Shown here: positions 22,530-31,686 of the stretch, piece by piece
Numbering within the stretch: the first letter of the stretch is position 1
Layout of the letters: each line of letters starts with the position of its first letter
Source: an uncultured Tateyamaria sp.
Lineage (GTDB): Bacteria > Pseudomonadota > Alphaproteobacteria > Rhodobacterales > Rhodobacteraceae
NCBI RefSeq assembly: GCF_947497045.1
Contig: NZ_CANMEU010000016.1
Coordinates: 1 to 53,899, forward strand
Direction of reading: 5' to 3'
DNA length: 53,899 bases
Notes under the pieces: generated by a model
What the model was told of the DNA's origin: nothing
What the model saw: the letters and a program-made list of their open reading frames with translations, nothing else
Databases searched by the model: none
Translations under genes and position numbers: made by a program

Positions 22530-25031
22530 ATGAAAACGCATGTTAAGGCGCTTGTGGTTGGCGGTGGCGCGGTGGGCACGTCGATTGCCTATCATCTGGC
22601 GCGCGCGGGGTGGGACGATGTGATGCTGCTGGAGCGGGACGAGTTGACCTCGGGCTCGACCTGGCATGCGGCGGGTTTGCTGCCCTATTTCAACATGTCC
22701 TATGCCACCACCCACATCCACGACTATTCCATCAAGTTCTACAAGACCCTTGAGGAAGAGACCGGGCTCAATGCCGGTTTTGCTGTCGTCGGCAACCTGC
22801 GCATGGCCCAGACGGACGATCGCATGGATGAATACATGCTCTATGCCTCGACCGCCGAAACCTGCGGTGTGCCTTATGAATTTATGACCCCCGACGAAAT
22901 CAAGGCGAAATGGCCCCTGATCCGTACCGAGGATCTGAAGGGCGCGCTTTATCACCAGACCGATGGCTATATTAACCCTGCTGATGTGACGATGGCTATG
23001 GCCAAGGGGGCGCGCCAGCGCGGCGTGGTGATCGAGCGCAAGTGGCAGGCCGATGCGTTTCACTGGACCGGTGAGGCGTGGGAGGTCACCGTGACCAAGA
23101 TGGTCGAAAAGGGTGGCAACCTCGTGCCTTCGGATGAGCAGATCGTCATCACCGCCGAGCACGTCGTGACCGCCAGCGGCAACCACGCACAGCGCACCGC
23201 CAAGATGCTGGGCATCAAGATGCCCGCCATTCCGGTCGAGCATCAGTTCATCGTGATGGAGCAAGACCCCGAACTGGTGAAATTCCGCGCCGAAGGGAAT
23301 GTGGAACATCCCGTCATTCGCGACGCCGATGCGCAGTCCTATGTCCGCGAGGAGCGGGGCGGCTGGATTTTGGGTGTCTACGAAAAGAACGCCCCCGCGC
23401 GGTTCGAATACGGGGTTCCGGACAGCTTTCGCGCGGACCTGTTCCAACTGGATCTGGAACGGATCGAAGAGCAGTATATGGCGATGATCCACCGGATCCC
23501 GTCTTGTGAAGAGTCCGGCCTCAAGGATGATTTCAACGGGCCGATTTGTTACACGCCCGATGGCAATCCGCTGGTCGGTCCTGCGCCAGGTTTGCGCAAC
23601 ATGTGGCTTGCCGAAGGGTTCTCGTTCGGGATCACGGCGGCGGGTGGCACGGGCTATTATCTTGCGCAATTGATGGTCGAGGGAGAGGCCGAGATCGACA
23701 TGGCCTCGCTTGATCCCAAACGCTATGGCGACTGGATGACCACCGAGTTTGCCGCGCGCAAGAACGAGGAATGTTACGATCATGTCTATATCTTGCACCA
23801 CCCGGATGAGGAACGACCCGCGTGCCGCCCCTTGCGCACCTCGCCCGCCTATGACCGCCAGGCGGCCAAGGGCGCGCAGTTCGGGTTTGTGAACGGGTGG
23901 GAGCGGCCCAATTACTTTGGCCCCCTCGACGCGCCCGAGAATTTCGACCACGATGCGCGGTCCTTCCGCCGCGGGGGCTGGTGGCAATATGCGGTTGAGG
24001 AGGCCAAGGCCATTCGTGAGGGCGTGGGCCTGATTGATGCGACGGCCTTTACCAAACACGTGCTCAAGGGCCCCGGTGCGACCGCGTTTCTGGATTGGTT
24101 TACGTGTAACAAGCTGCCGTCAGTGGGGCGCATCAATCTGACCTATGCGCTGACCGGGGCGGGGACGACGCGGACCGAATACACCATCGTACGGATCGCG
24201 CAGGACGAATATTATCTGGTGAGCGCGGGGGCCTGGACGGCCTATGACAGTGATTACCTGCGCAAGGCCATCGAGGATAAAGCACCAGAATTCGGCTATA
24301 TCGAGTGCCATGATGTGACGACCCAGTGGGGTGTGTTTGCGATTGCCGGGCCAAAGTCGCGCGATGTTTTGAACGCGCTGGTCAAGGATGGCGATCCGTC
24401 GACCGTTCTGTCGAACAAGCGGTTTCCCTGGCTCACCATGCGCAATATCGAACTTGACATGTGCCCGGTGCGCGCGATCCGCGTGGCCTATACGGGCGAG
24501 TTGGGGTGGGAACTCCACCATCCGATCGAGATGCAGAATTACCTGTGGGATCAACTGCTTGCCGTTGGTGAACCGCATGGCATGAAACTGGTGGGTGCGC
24601 GCGCGCAGAACTGGTTGCGGCAGGAGAAATCCTATCGCGCCTTCGGGACCGAGCTGGGCCGGGATGCGACGCCCTTGGAGGCGGATTTGCCCCGCTTTGT
24701 GGATCTGTCCAAGGGTTTCCACGGAAAGGCGGCCATGGAGGCCATTGGCGTGCGCTCGAAATGCGTGACCGTGCTGATCGACGGGCCGGACGATGCCGAC
24801 CCTTGGGGGCGCGAGGTGCTCTATCATGGCGACACACGTGTCGGGCGTTTGACCTCGGGCGGCTATTCCGTGGCCTTCGGCAAGTCCATCGGGATGGGCT
24901 ATGTCAGCCCCGATCTGGCGGTGCCGGGCACCAAGCTGAAGGTCAAGATGCTGGACCAGTTGTGGGATGCCGAGGTTGTCGTCGACAGCCCCTATGACCC
25001 CAAGAACGAGACGATCCGCAAGGATGGATAA
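22530..25031 (+). CDS. Dimethylglycine/sarcosine dehydrogenase-like protein (DAO-GcvT fusion)
   Basis: The 833-residue protein joins an N-terminal FAD-dependent oxidoreductase (KALVVGGGAVGTSIAYHLAR, with STWHAAGLLP where related enzymes bind FAD covalently through the His) to a DUF1989-like linker and a C-terminal GcvT domain (GVGLIDATAFTKHVLKGPGA, RVAYTGELGWELHHPIEM, ending YDPKNETIRKDG). The layout is that of dimethylglycine and sarcosine dehydrogenases, which oxidise N-methyl groups and pass the carbon to tetrahydrofolate. The start at 22530 is chosen by family comparison and GAGGGA upstream. Such proteins are common in marine roseobacters that use glycine betaine. The exact substrate is not shown. 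Confidence 0.85.
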   Translation: MKTHVKALVVGGGAVGTSIAYHLARAGWDDVMLLERDELTSGSTWHAAGLLPYFNMSYATTHIHDYSIKFYKTLEEETGLNAGFAVVGNLRMAQTDDRMDEYMLYASTAETCGVPYEFMTPDEIKAKWPLIRTEDLKGALYHQTDGYINPADVTMAMAKGARQRGVVIERKWQADAFHWTGEAWEVTVTKMVEKGGNLVPSDEQIVITAEHVVTASGNHAQRTAKMLGIKMPAIPVEHQFIVMEQDPELVKFRAEGNVEHPVIRDADAQSYVREERGGWILGVYEKNAPARFEYGVPDSFRADLFQLDLERIEEQYMAMIHRIPSCEESGLKDDFNGPICYTPDGNPLVGPAPGLRNMWLAEGFSFGITAAGGTGYYLAQLMVEGEAEIDMASLDPKRYGDWMTTEFAARKNEECYDHVYILHHPDEERPACRPLRTSPAYDRQAAKGAQFGFVNGWERPNYFGPLDAPENFDHDARSFRRGGWWQYAVEEAKAIREGVGLIDATAFTKHVLKGPGATAFLDWFTCNKLPSVGRINLTYALTGAGTTRTEYTIVRIAQDEYYLVSAGAWTAYDSDYLRKAIEDKAPEFGYIECHDVTTQWGVFAIAGPKSRDVLNALVKDGDPSTVLSNKRFPWLTMRNIELDMCPVRAIRVAYTGELGWELHHPIEMQNYLWDQLLAVGEPHGMKLVGARAQNWLRQEKSYRAFGTELGRDATPLEADLPRFVDLSKGFHGKAAMEAIGVRSKCVTVLIDGPDDADPWGREVLYHGDTRVGRLTSGGYSVAFGKSIGMGYVSPDLAVPGTKLKVKMLDQLWDAEVVVDSPYDPKNETIRKDG

Positions 25032-25041
25032 GTGCCGGTAG

Positions 25042-25079
25042 GGCGGCTCTGTTTGCCGATTGGCAAATGCGCCCGCCCA
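25042..25079. terminator. Nested inverted repeat between convergent genes
   Basis: An inner stem TTTGCC-gatt-GGCAAA (25053-25068) lies inside an outer GGGCGG ... CGCCC pairing. It sits in the 54-bp gap between the convergent dehydrogenase gene and the GH25 gene. There is no clear T-run on either side, so a role in termination or 3'-end protection is inferred from position. Confidence 0.4.
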
Positions 25080-25085
25080 CCGACC

Positions 25086-25847
25086 CTAGCGAAGGGTGCG
25101 CCGTTCCAGCCAGGCATCCCATGCCGCCGCCGATCCGTTGAAGGCGTTGATATCAATGGCCCCCGGTGTGTTGGGCAATGTGCCGGTCGAGGTATACTGC
25201 CAGAACGTCCACTTTTGGCCCGGGAAGGCCTCGGCGGGCGTTTTGGCGGTGGTACGCAGCCAGAATTCCGTGTTGCGGAAGGCTACCAATCTGTTTTCCT
25301 CGTAGAACCTTGGTGTGGTGTAGATGATGGGGGCCTGACCGTAATGGGCCGTGACGATGTCCATCCAGCGCTGCATTTCGTTCCGCACAGTGGCCGCATC
25401 GGGTCGCCGCTGACAGGTGGGTGAAAACGGGTTCCATTCCATGTCCAGCACCGGGGGCAATGTGCCGCGCGTGCGGGGCACGGTGTCGATAAAAAACTGC
25501 GCCTGCACCTCGGGTGATGTGCAGAAATAATAGAAATGATAGGCCCCCCGTTTGATGTCAGCCCGTGCAGCCCCGGCCCAGTGATCCTTGAACTTGATGT
25601 CCAGCAGATCGCCGCCTTCGGTTGCTTTCAGAAACGCAAACTCGATGCCAACGGCCTTGGCACGCGCCCAGTCCACGGATGTCTGGAACCGCGCGGCATC
25701 CATGCCACGCACGGGGAAGGTGGTGGGCTGACGCCCTGAAAACCGTACCGGGTCGCTGTCGCCAATCACCATGGGTCCAGAGAACGGTGTGGGTGCAGGG
25801 GCGCATGCGGCGAGCAAAAAACACAAGGCGAGGGCGCGTTTGAACAT
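25086..25847 (-). CDS. GH25-family lysozyme-like lipoprotein
   Basis: The 253-residue protein starts at the ATG at 25845-25847 (GAAGGGAA upstream). It has a lipoprotein signal (MFKRALALCFLLAAC, lipobox LAAC). The GH25 muramidase domain begins at about residue 45: FPVRGMDAARFQTSVDWARA, GIEFAFLKATEGGD, IKRGAYHFYYF, the acidic pair in PPVLDMEWN, and IIYTTPRFYEEN, ending with WTFWQYTSTG. Members cleave peptidoglycan. A lipid anchor points to a role at the cell's own wall. It is a single gene, 16 bp downstream of the oxidase gene. Confidence 0.88.
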   Translation of the reverse strand: MFKRALALCFLLAACAPAPTPFSGPMVIGDSDPVRFSGRQPTTFPVRGMDAARFQTSVDWARAKAVGIEFAFLKATEGGDLLDIKFKDHWAGAARADIKRGAYHFYYFCTSPEVQAQFFIDTVPRTRGTLPPVLDMEWNPFSPTCQRRPDAATVRNEMQRWMDIVTAHYGQAPIIYTTPRFYEENRLVAFRNTEFWLRTTAKTPAEAFPGQKWTFWQYTSTGTLPNTPGAIDINAFNGSAAAWDAWLERRTLR

Positions 25848-25863
25848 GGGATTCCCTTCGGAT

Positions 25864-26919
25864 TCAGAAACGGTCGGGCGACAGGGCGGCAACAAAGGAG
25901 GCGTCGATCTGGACACTGTGTCCCAGAGTGAGGTCCGCAACAAGCTGGCTGGCGGCAGGGGCTGTGGAAAACCCATACCCGCCCTGACCTGCGCACCAAA
26001 TGAATGACCGGTTGGCCGGGTCCGGCCCCAACACCAGCGCGCGATCCGGCGCAAAGCTGCGCAAACCGGCCCAGGTGGTTTCGACCCGTGTGACGGATAC
26101 GCTGACGTGCTGGCCATAACGATCAAGCCCTTCGGCGACGACCATGTCGTCAGCCCATGCGTCAGCGGGGGCGTACGGGTCTTCGTCCGCGGGTGAGACA
26201 AGCAATTTGCCCGCATCCGGTTTGGCATACCATGTCTCGCCCACACCGAAAAAGATCGGCCAGCCCGACACGTCGTGCCCATCCGGTGCGGGTATCCGCG
26301 CCATTGAACGGCGCAGCGGGGTAATCCCGATGGGTCTGATCCCGGCCATTTCTGCAATCCTGTCCGCCCACGCGCCTGCCGCATTCACCAGCGTGCGCGC
26401 TGTCAGCTGATCCGTGCCGTATTGCACTGTCCAGTGTTTGGTATGGCTGATCGCATGGACCGGCTGGCCGGAGACGATCCTGCCCCCATTTGCGCGCAGA
26501 TTTTTGGCGAAATCCTGCATTATCCGGTCGGTGTCGATATCTTGCGCCCCGCTGTGATAAGCGGCACGGGTGATGGTGTTGTTCAGGATAGGCACGCGCG
26601 CCCGCGCGGTATCGACCGAAATCTCCTGCGTTTTCAGCGCCTTCAAGTCGGCGTCAAAACCCGCATCCTCACCCGTGCGTCCGAGCAGAAGAAACCCGCG
26701 CGCGCTGAGATAGGGTTGGTGATAGGCCGCGCTGGCGCGGTTGAGGGCCACAACGGACGGGCAACCGTAGTTCTCTTCAAACAGTGCCGCCGAGCGGCCA
26801 GAGGCGTGATACCCAAGTGTGCTTTCGGCCTCGATCAAGGTAACGGTGGCGTGCTCGGACAGGCGCGCAGCGGCAGAAACACCGGCGATCCCGCCGCCGA
26901 TGACGATAACGTCTCTCAC
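25864..26919 (-). CDS. FAD-dependent oxidoreductase (DAO family, D-amino-acid/glycine oxidase-like)
   Basis: The 351-residue protein opens with a Rossmann FAD motif (DVIVIGGGIAGVSAAARLSE), has GYHASGRSAALFEENYG after the second strand, TLVNAAGAWADRIAEMAGI in the middle and FIWCAGQGGYGFSTAPAASQ at the C-terminus. This is the DAO superfamily, whose members oxidise amines or amino acids. Its ATG overlaps the stop of an aldo/keto reductase gene (26916-26919), and the GH25 gene follows. The substrate is unknown. Confidence 0.85.
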   Translation of the reverse strand: MRDVIVIGGGIAGVSAAARLSEHATVTLIEAESTLGYHASGRSAALFEENYGCPSVVALNRASAAYHQPYLSARGFLLLGRTGEDAGFDADLKALKTQEISVDTARARVPILNNTITRAAYHSGAQDIDTDRIMQDFAKNLRANGGRIVSGQPVHAISHTKHWTVQYGTDQLTARTLVNAAGAWADRIAEMAGIRPIGITPLRRSMARIPAPDGHDVSGWPIFFGVGETWYAKPDAGKLLVSPADEDPYAPADAWADDMVVAEGLDRYGQHVSVSVTRVETTWAGLRSFAPDRALVLGPDPANRSFIWCAGQGGYGFSTAPAASQLVADLTLGHSVQIDASFVAALSPDRF

Positions 26920-27842
26920 GTCTCTTCGATACGGTCTGTGGCTGGGGGGGGCGTGACGCTCAGCGCCGTGATCCGATCATAAAGGTCGCGTGTCATGTCA
27001 AAGCTCAGCGCGGCCAGCGAGGGGGCCAACTGATCGGCATTGCGCGCTGAAATGATAGGGCGTGGGCGGGCAGGGTGCGCAATGGCCCACGCAACGGCGA
27101 GGGTTGCGGGGCTGGTCCCCAGATCGCCTGCGAGCACGGTCAGTTGCCGGGCCGCTGTGCGCATCCAGTCCACATCATAGCGCGCGGTATACCGTGCATC
27201 CTGGGTCAGTCGTCCGGTGCCGCCATCGACATATTTGCCCGTCAACAGACCACCCCCGAGCGGGGAATAGGGCGCAATCTCGATCCCAAGATCGACGCAC
27301 ATCGGAAAAATTTCGACCTCGGCCTGTCGTTTCACAAGGCTGTGCATGGGTTGCACGATGTCGATGCGCACATCAAATTGCGCCGCCACCCCCTGTGCCT
27401 TGACCACCTGCCACGCCGCGAAGTTGGAGACACCGATATGTTTGATCCGGCCCTCGTGTTTGAGAGTCGCGAGCGCGTCAAAGGTTTCCTGCAAGGGTGT
27501 GTCATCGTCAAATCGATGCAGATACAGGATATCGACGCAGTCCAGATCAAGCCGCTGTTGCGAGATCACAAAGCCTGACAGGATATTGGCGCGGCTCGAT
27601 CCGCCCTCATAAGCGGCCTTGGTTGCGATAACCAGGCCGTCCCGGTCGTCTTTGATCATTTGCCCAAGCAGGGTTTCGGACTGCCCGCCAGTATAGACGA
27701 ACGCGGTATCGAAATGTGTGATTCCTGCGGCACGGGCGGCGTCGAACATGGCTTGGCTGGCATGGGTATCCGCGTTGCCGCCGAATTGCATGGTGCCAAA
27801 GGTCAAAGGCGAAAGCGGGGTTCCGTCGGGTGCGCTGATCAT
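26916..27842 (-). CDS. Aldo/keto reductase
   Basis: The 308-residue protein has the AKR barrel motifs: LTFGTMQFGG, ITHFDTAFVYTGGQSETLLG (Asp/Tyr of the catalytic site), VIATKAAYEG (Lys), DILYLHRFDD (His), IGVSNFAAWQV and the cofactor-binding IISARNADQL. It reduces aldehydes or sugars with NADPH. The start is set at the ATG at 27840-27842 by family alignment. No good ribosome binding site is visible, so a start further upstream is possible. It is coupled to the following DAO gene by ATGA, which suggests sequential steps on one substrate. Confidence 0.83.
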   Translation of the reverse strand: MISAPDGTPLSPLTFGTMQFGGNADTHASQAMFDAARAAGITHFDTAFVYTGGQSETLLGQMIKDDRDGLVIATKAAYEGGSSRANILSGFVISQQRLDLDCVDILYLHRFDDDTPLQETFDALATLKHEGRIKHIGVSNFAAWQVVKAQGVAAQFDVRIDIVQPMHSLVKRQAEVEIFPMCVDLGIEIAPYSPLGGGLLTGKYVDGGTGRLTQDARYTARYDVDWMRTAARQLTVLAGDLGTSPATLAVAWAIAHPARPRPIISARNADQLAPSLAALSFDMTRDLYDRITALSVTPPPATDRIEET

Positions 27843-27970
27843 ACCGAAATTCGTGCCATGAGGATGGCTCGCACGCAATGTGAAATTCGGGGCACCTGCG
27901 GAAATCCTGTTCTTCGGGTGACCCTCAGTGCTACCTTGCCGCCCGACATGACGAGAGGGAGAGACCCCCG

Positions 27971-28636
27971 ATGGCGGATGGATTTGAGCAGATGGTGGAC
28001 GAGGCGCTGACCTTTTTTGCCAAACTGGACAAGAACAACTCAAAGGATTGGTTCGAGCCACACAAGGCCCACTACAAAGACGCCATCGCAGCCCCCGCCG
28101 GGTTTCTCGCGAATCTTGTGGCCGAAGACATCGCCCGCCTGACCGGGAAACCCCACAGCCCCAAGGTGTTCCGCATCTACCGCGATGTGCGGTTTTCCAA
28201 GGACAAAACCCCGCTCAACACGCACCTGCATGTGATGTGGAGCCCGGCGGACAAGGATGCGCTGGCCCCGTCATGGTTCTGGGGCCTGTCGCCGGATTAT
28301 TTCATCGTTGGCATGGGCGTGATGGGTTTGCAGGGTGACAGCCTGACCCGCTACCGCGCTTTTGTCGACACGTGGGGGGATAGGCTGCAAGGTGTGCTTG
28401 ACGGGGCCGAACAGTCAATCAACGCGCAGATCAGCGATTGGGGGCCTTCCCCGCTCAAGCGGGTGCCCAAACCCTACAGCCCCGGGCATCCCCATGGTGC
28501 ACTGTTGAAACGCAAGGCGCTGGCCGTGTCGGCACCGATGCCTGCGGATTGGCGCATTCAAGGTGTGCTCAAGGCAAGCGTCACCACGATCAAGGGATTG
28601 CTGCCCGTCTGGGAGATGTTTGACAAACATTTGTGA
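27971..28636 (+). CDS. DUF2461 (TIGR02453) family protein
   Basis: The 221-residue protein matches the DUF2461 family from end to end: FFAKLDKNNSKDWFEPHKAH near the N-terminus, VFRIYRDVRFSKDKTPLNTH, WGLSPDYFIVGMGVMGL and the C-terminal LLPVWEMFDKHL. The family is widespread and without known activity. GAGAGGGAGAG lies before the ATG. It is transcribed away from the aldo/keto reductase gene with a 128-bp divergent gap. Confidence 0.85.
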   Translation: MADGFEQMVDEALTFFAKLDKNNSKDWFEPHKAHYKDAIAAPAGFLANLVAEDIARLTGKPHSPKVFRIYRDVRFSKDKTPLNTHLHVMWSPADKDALAPSWFWGLSPDYFIVGMGVMGLQGDSLTRYRAFVDTWGDRLQGVLDGAEQSINAQISDWGPSPLKRVPKPYSPGHPHGALLKRKALAVSAPMPADWRIQGVLKASVTTIKGLLPVWEMFDKHL

Positions 28637-28725
28637 TTTTTTTCGCGCAGATGTCCATTTGCCCCGTTCCCGTTCGTCATATTGGTGAAAGCGCTGGTGC
28701 TTTCGTCGATTGAAGGACGGATATA

Positions 28726-29235
28726 ATGACGATTTGGACACTTCTTGGGGGCGGCGCATGTGCGGTTGCCCTGCTTGCGGCAGGCAGTTTGCTGTTGCCC
28801 CGCCATGTGCATGTTGAGCGGCAGGCGACGCTTGCGGGCGACGCGGATACGGTGCTTGCGCTGGCGGCCTCGAACACCGGCTATCAGCGGTTCAACCCGT
28901 ACCTCAGCGCCGATCCCGATCTGAAGATCGACCCGTTCGGGCCTGAGACCGGTATAGGCTCCGGGTTTGCTTTTGATGGCAAGGACGGAACCGGGACGCA
29001 GGTTGTCTCGGCTGTGTCACCGGATGCGGTGCACTATGATATCGACCTTGGTGCGATGGGCCAGCCCAGGCAGATGATAGCCGCCCAAGCTGTTGCCGAC
29101 GGGGTCGTTGTGACGTGGAGCATGGACGCCGATATGGGGTTTAACCCGGTTGGGCGCGTCATGGGTCTGTTCATGGACGCCATGATCGGCAAAACTTTCG
29201 AGCGGGGCCTTGGCAACCTGGCCGCCGCAATTTGA
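28726..29235 (+). CDS. SRPBCC-family membrane-anchored protein
   Basis: The 169-residue protein has one N-terminal membrane helix (WTLLGGGACAVALLAAGSLL) followed by a START/Bet v1-like (SRPBCC) domain: VHVERQATLAGDADTVLALA, FNPYLSADPDLKI, GIGSGFAFDGKDGTGTQ and a closing helix AMIGKTFERGLGNLAAA. The domain binds hydrophobic ligands. It stands 16 bp before the YciI-type gene and the ECF42 sigma factor gene and is likely co-transcribed with them. GAAGGACGG precedes the ATG. Confidence 0.75.
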   Translation: MTIWTLLGGGACAVALLAAGSLLLPRHVHVERQATLAGDADTVLALAASNTGYQRFNPYLSADPDLKIDPFGPETGIGSGFAFDGKDGTGTQVVSAVSPDAVHYDIDLGAMGQPRQMIAAQAVADGVVVTWSMDADMGFNPVGRVMGLFMDAMIGKTFERGLGNLAAAI

Positions 29236-29251
29236 AAAGAAGGATTTAACC

Positions 29252-29605
29252 ATGCGTTATACGTTTTTATTGTACTCGGATCCGGCAGATTTTGCTGACA
29301 TGACAGCCGAGGATTGGGAGGCTGAGAAACAGCTTTATGGGGCCTATATTGCGGCCCTAAACGAGGCGGGTGCCTTTCTGGATACGGACTGGTTGCAGCC
29401 TGTCAGCACCGCCACGACCCTGACCACCAAGGGCGGCACCCGACAGGTGCAGGACGGCCCATTCGCCGAAACCAAAGAGCGTTTGGGGGGTTACTTCGCC
29501 GTGGATGTGCCTGATCTGGATGCGGCGCTGGCCTGGGCCGAAAAATGCCCTGCTGCGCGGCATGGGCGCGTTGAAATCCGTCCCTCGGCCATGGGCGAGG
29601 GGTGA
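29252..29605 (+). CDS. YciI/DGPF-domain protein
   Basis: The 117-residue protein has the YCII-related fold with the DGPF-type motif: MRYTFLLYSD, GAFLDTDWLQPVSTATTL, RQVQDGPFAETKERLGGYFA and a closing VEIRPSAMGEG. The start at 29252 follows AGAAGGA and excludes an overlapping longer frame. The stop overlaps the GTG start of the sigma factor gene by 4 bp. DGPF proteins are the standard partners of ECF42 sigma factors. They are of unknown biochemical function. Confidence 0.88.
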   Translation: MRYTFLLYSDPADFADMTAEDWEAEKQLYGAYIAALNEAGAFLDTDWLQPVSTATTLTTKGGTRQVQDGPFAETKERLGGYFAVDVPDLDAALAWAEKCPAARHGRVEIRPSAMGEG

Positions 29606-30801
29606 GCCAAACCGCCCGTGCCGCTGAACGGGCGGCGCGGGACAGTTATGGGCGGCTGCTTGCGTTTCTTGCTGCGCGCACGGGCGACATCGCGCTGGCC
29701 GAGGACGCGCTGGCCGAGGCTTTCGCCGCCGCGCTGACCCATTGGCCGACGCGCGGTGTGCCCGACACTCCCGATGCGTGGCTGCTGCGGGTGGCGCGCA
29801 ATTCCATGACGGACCGGCAACGCCATATCGCCCGCTTTCATAGCCCCGAGGAGCCCCCGGAGATGGCTGCACCGGATAACACAGAGGCTGACGCCCTGCC
29901 CGATGATCGCTTGGCCTTGCTGTTGGTCTGTGCCCATCCCGCGATTGCGCGCGATCTGCACACCCCGTTGATGTTGCAGACCGTTCTGGGGCTTGATGCC
30001 GCCACGATCGCGGATGTGTTCATGGTCTCTGCCCCGGCCCTGGCCAAGCGGTTGGTGCGCGCCAAGTCCAAGGTCCGCGACGCCCGTATCCCCTTTGTCA
30101 TTCCCGGCCCCGATGCCCTGCCCGAGCGGGCCGAGGCGGTGATGGAGGCGGTCTATGCTGCCCACACCGTCGATTGGCTTGCCCCGTTGGACATGATGGG
30201 CGGCGAGGCGCTCTATTTGGCTGAGCTGCTTGCGAGGCTTCTGCCGGACCTGCCCGAAGCGCGGGGATTGGCGGCGTTGATCGCCTATGGTCACGCGCGC
30301 CGTGCCGCCCGCGTCGTCGATGATGTGTTGGTGCCAACCGATCAGCAGGATGTGGCGCTGTGGGATGCGGATTTGTGGCGCTATGGGGACCAGCATTTGA
30401 CGGCTGCCTTGGCTCATGCGGCCCCCGGTCGTTTCCAGATCGAGGCAGCGATCCAACAGGTCCACATGGCCCGCGCCGCGACCGGGGCGACGGATTGGAC
30501 GGCGCTGAACAAGCTCTATTTCGCATTGCTTCAAGTCGCGCCATCTGCCGGGGCGTTGGTTGCGCAGGCCGTGGTGACGGGCAAGGTGCATGGGTCCGCT
30601 GCGGGGCTCGCGGCATTGGACGCAGCGGCAGGATCAATCGGTGCGGAGGTTCAGGCGATGTGGGCCGCGCGTGCGGATTTGTTAGCCGAGGCAGGGGAGG
30701 TCGCGCAGGCGCGCGCTGCCTATGATCAGGCAATCAGTCTGACGCAGGACGTACCACTTGTCCGCTTTCTGCAAGCCCGGCGCGCTGCCCTCAACGGCTG
30801 A
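29602..30801 (+). CDS. ECF42-type RNA polymerase sigma factor with C-terminal extension
   Basis: The 399-residue protein begins at a GTG (29602) overlapping the preceding stop. Region 2 lies near residues 10-60 (LLAFLAARTGDIALAEDALA, WPTRGVPDTPDAWLLRVARN) and region 4 near 120-160 (LQTVLGLDAATIADVFMVSA, ALAKRLVRAKSKVRD). A long C-terminal TPR-like/DUF6596 region follows (about 170-399), ending in AQARAAYDQAISLTQDVP. This fused domain and the upstream DGPF gene define the ECF42 group, which has no classical anti-sigma factor. The extension is thought to control activity. The targets probably include the gene pair itself. Confidence 0.88.
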   Translation: MSQTARAAERAARDSYGRLLAFLAARTGDIALAEDALAEAFAAALTHWPTRGVPDTPDAWLLRVARNSMTDRQRHIARFHSPEEPPEMAAPDNTEADALPDDRLALLLVCAHPAIARDLHTPLMLQTVLGLDAATIADVFMVSAPALAKRLVRAKSKVRDARIPFVIPGPDALPERAEAVMEAVYAAHTVDWLAPLDMMGGEALYLAELLARLLPDLPEARGLAALIAYGHARRAARVVDDVLVPTDQQDVALWDADLWRYGDQHLTAALAHAAPGRFQIEAAIQQVHMARAATGATDWTALNKLYFALLQVAPSAGALVAQAVVTGKVHGSAAGLAALDAAAGSIGAEVQAMWAARADLLAEAGEVAQARAAYDQAISLTQDVPLVRFLQARRAALNG

Positions 30802-30927
30802 GCGTCCGCGCGATGGTTTAGATCGGATTTGAAGTAATTTCCCGCCCAGGCGGCGTGCGCGGGCAACCTTCTGTCAACGGCTTTGCGTCATCCAGACCCC
30901 ACGCGATGATTTCAGAATGAGGTTGCT

Positions 30928-31647
30928 ATGCGCAAGATGTGGGGCCCTTTGGCCTGCGTTGGGTTATGTATTCAGGCCGCGATGGCTTGGGCTGAGGCGA
31001 TGCCGATGGTGTCGCGTGCCAGTTTGATGATGGCCCGTGCGCCGCTGATTGACGCCCCCCAAGCAAACACACGTGCCTCTCCGAGCCTGTTTGCGGGGGT
31101 TTCCGGCAAAAGCCTGTTTGCGCCACGGACACTTGCGCAACCGCGTGCCGCGTTGCGCGGACCCACTGATGGGCCAATTGATCAGCTGCGCGCCCTGATC
31201 GCCAAGGCCGAGGCCGGGCCCAAGGATTATGACGCGGTTCAATACGGGGCCACGATCCGACCTGACGGCGCGCCAACAACGCTTACCTTGCAACAGATCT
31301 ATGATTGGATCGACGCGACCCCCGGTCAGCCCCATGCAATTGGTCGTTATCAGTTTATTCCGCCGACTCTGCGTCGGTTGGTCGAACGGGCTGGCATCGA
31401 TCCAGCAGTACGGTTCACACCACAGGTGCAGGATCAGTTGGCTGATATCCTGTTGAGTGATGCTGGGTTGGACCGCTTCGTGTCGGGCGAGCTTGAGCGG
31501 CACGCCTTTATGAACAATCTGGCAAAGATCTGGGCGGGTTTGCCCAATGACTCTGGCAAGTCACACTATCATGGCTATGCGGGCAACAAGGCCAGCATCA
31601 CATGGGCCTATTTCGATGCCCGGATGGAGGCGATCTTTTCCGGGTGA
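30928..31647 (+). CDS. Exported muramidase-like protein (lambda-lysozyme-like domain)
   Basis: The 239-residue protein has a signal peptide (MRKMWGPLACVGLCIQAAMA, cleavage near residue 23), a linker, and from about residue 85 a domain resembling COG4678 phage-type muramidase: LRALIAKAEAGPKDYDAVQY, TLQQIYDWIDATPGQPHAIG, RYQFIPPTLRRLV, FMNNLAKIWAGLPN and YHGYAGNKASITW. The catalytic Glu of the family is probably that in KAEAGP (about residue 95). It may act on peptidoglycan or lack activity. GAGG lies before the ATG, and a terminator follows at 31687. Confidence 0.7.
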   Translation: MRKMWGPLACVGLCIQAAMAWAEAMPMVSRASLMMARAPLIDAPQANTRASPSLFAGVSGKSLFAPRTLAQPRAALRGPTDGPIDQLRALIAKAEAGPKDYDAVQYGATIRPDGAPTTLTLQQIYDWIDATPGQPHAIGRYQFIPPTLRRLVERAGIDPAVRFTPQVQDQLADILLSDAGLDRFVSGELERHAFMNNLAKIWAGLPNDSGKSHYHGYAGNKASITWAYFDARMEAIFSG

Positions 31648-31686
31648 TGTGACCTGAGAGAGTCCGCACCATCACGCACAAAAAAA

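Noticed and set aside
22491..24059. 522-codon open frame antisense to the dimethylglycine dehydrogenase-like gene
   Set aside because: It is a shadow of GC-rich codon structure and has no motif or ribosome binding site.
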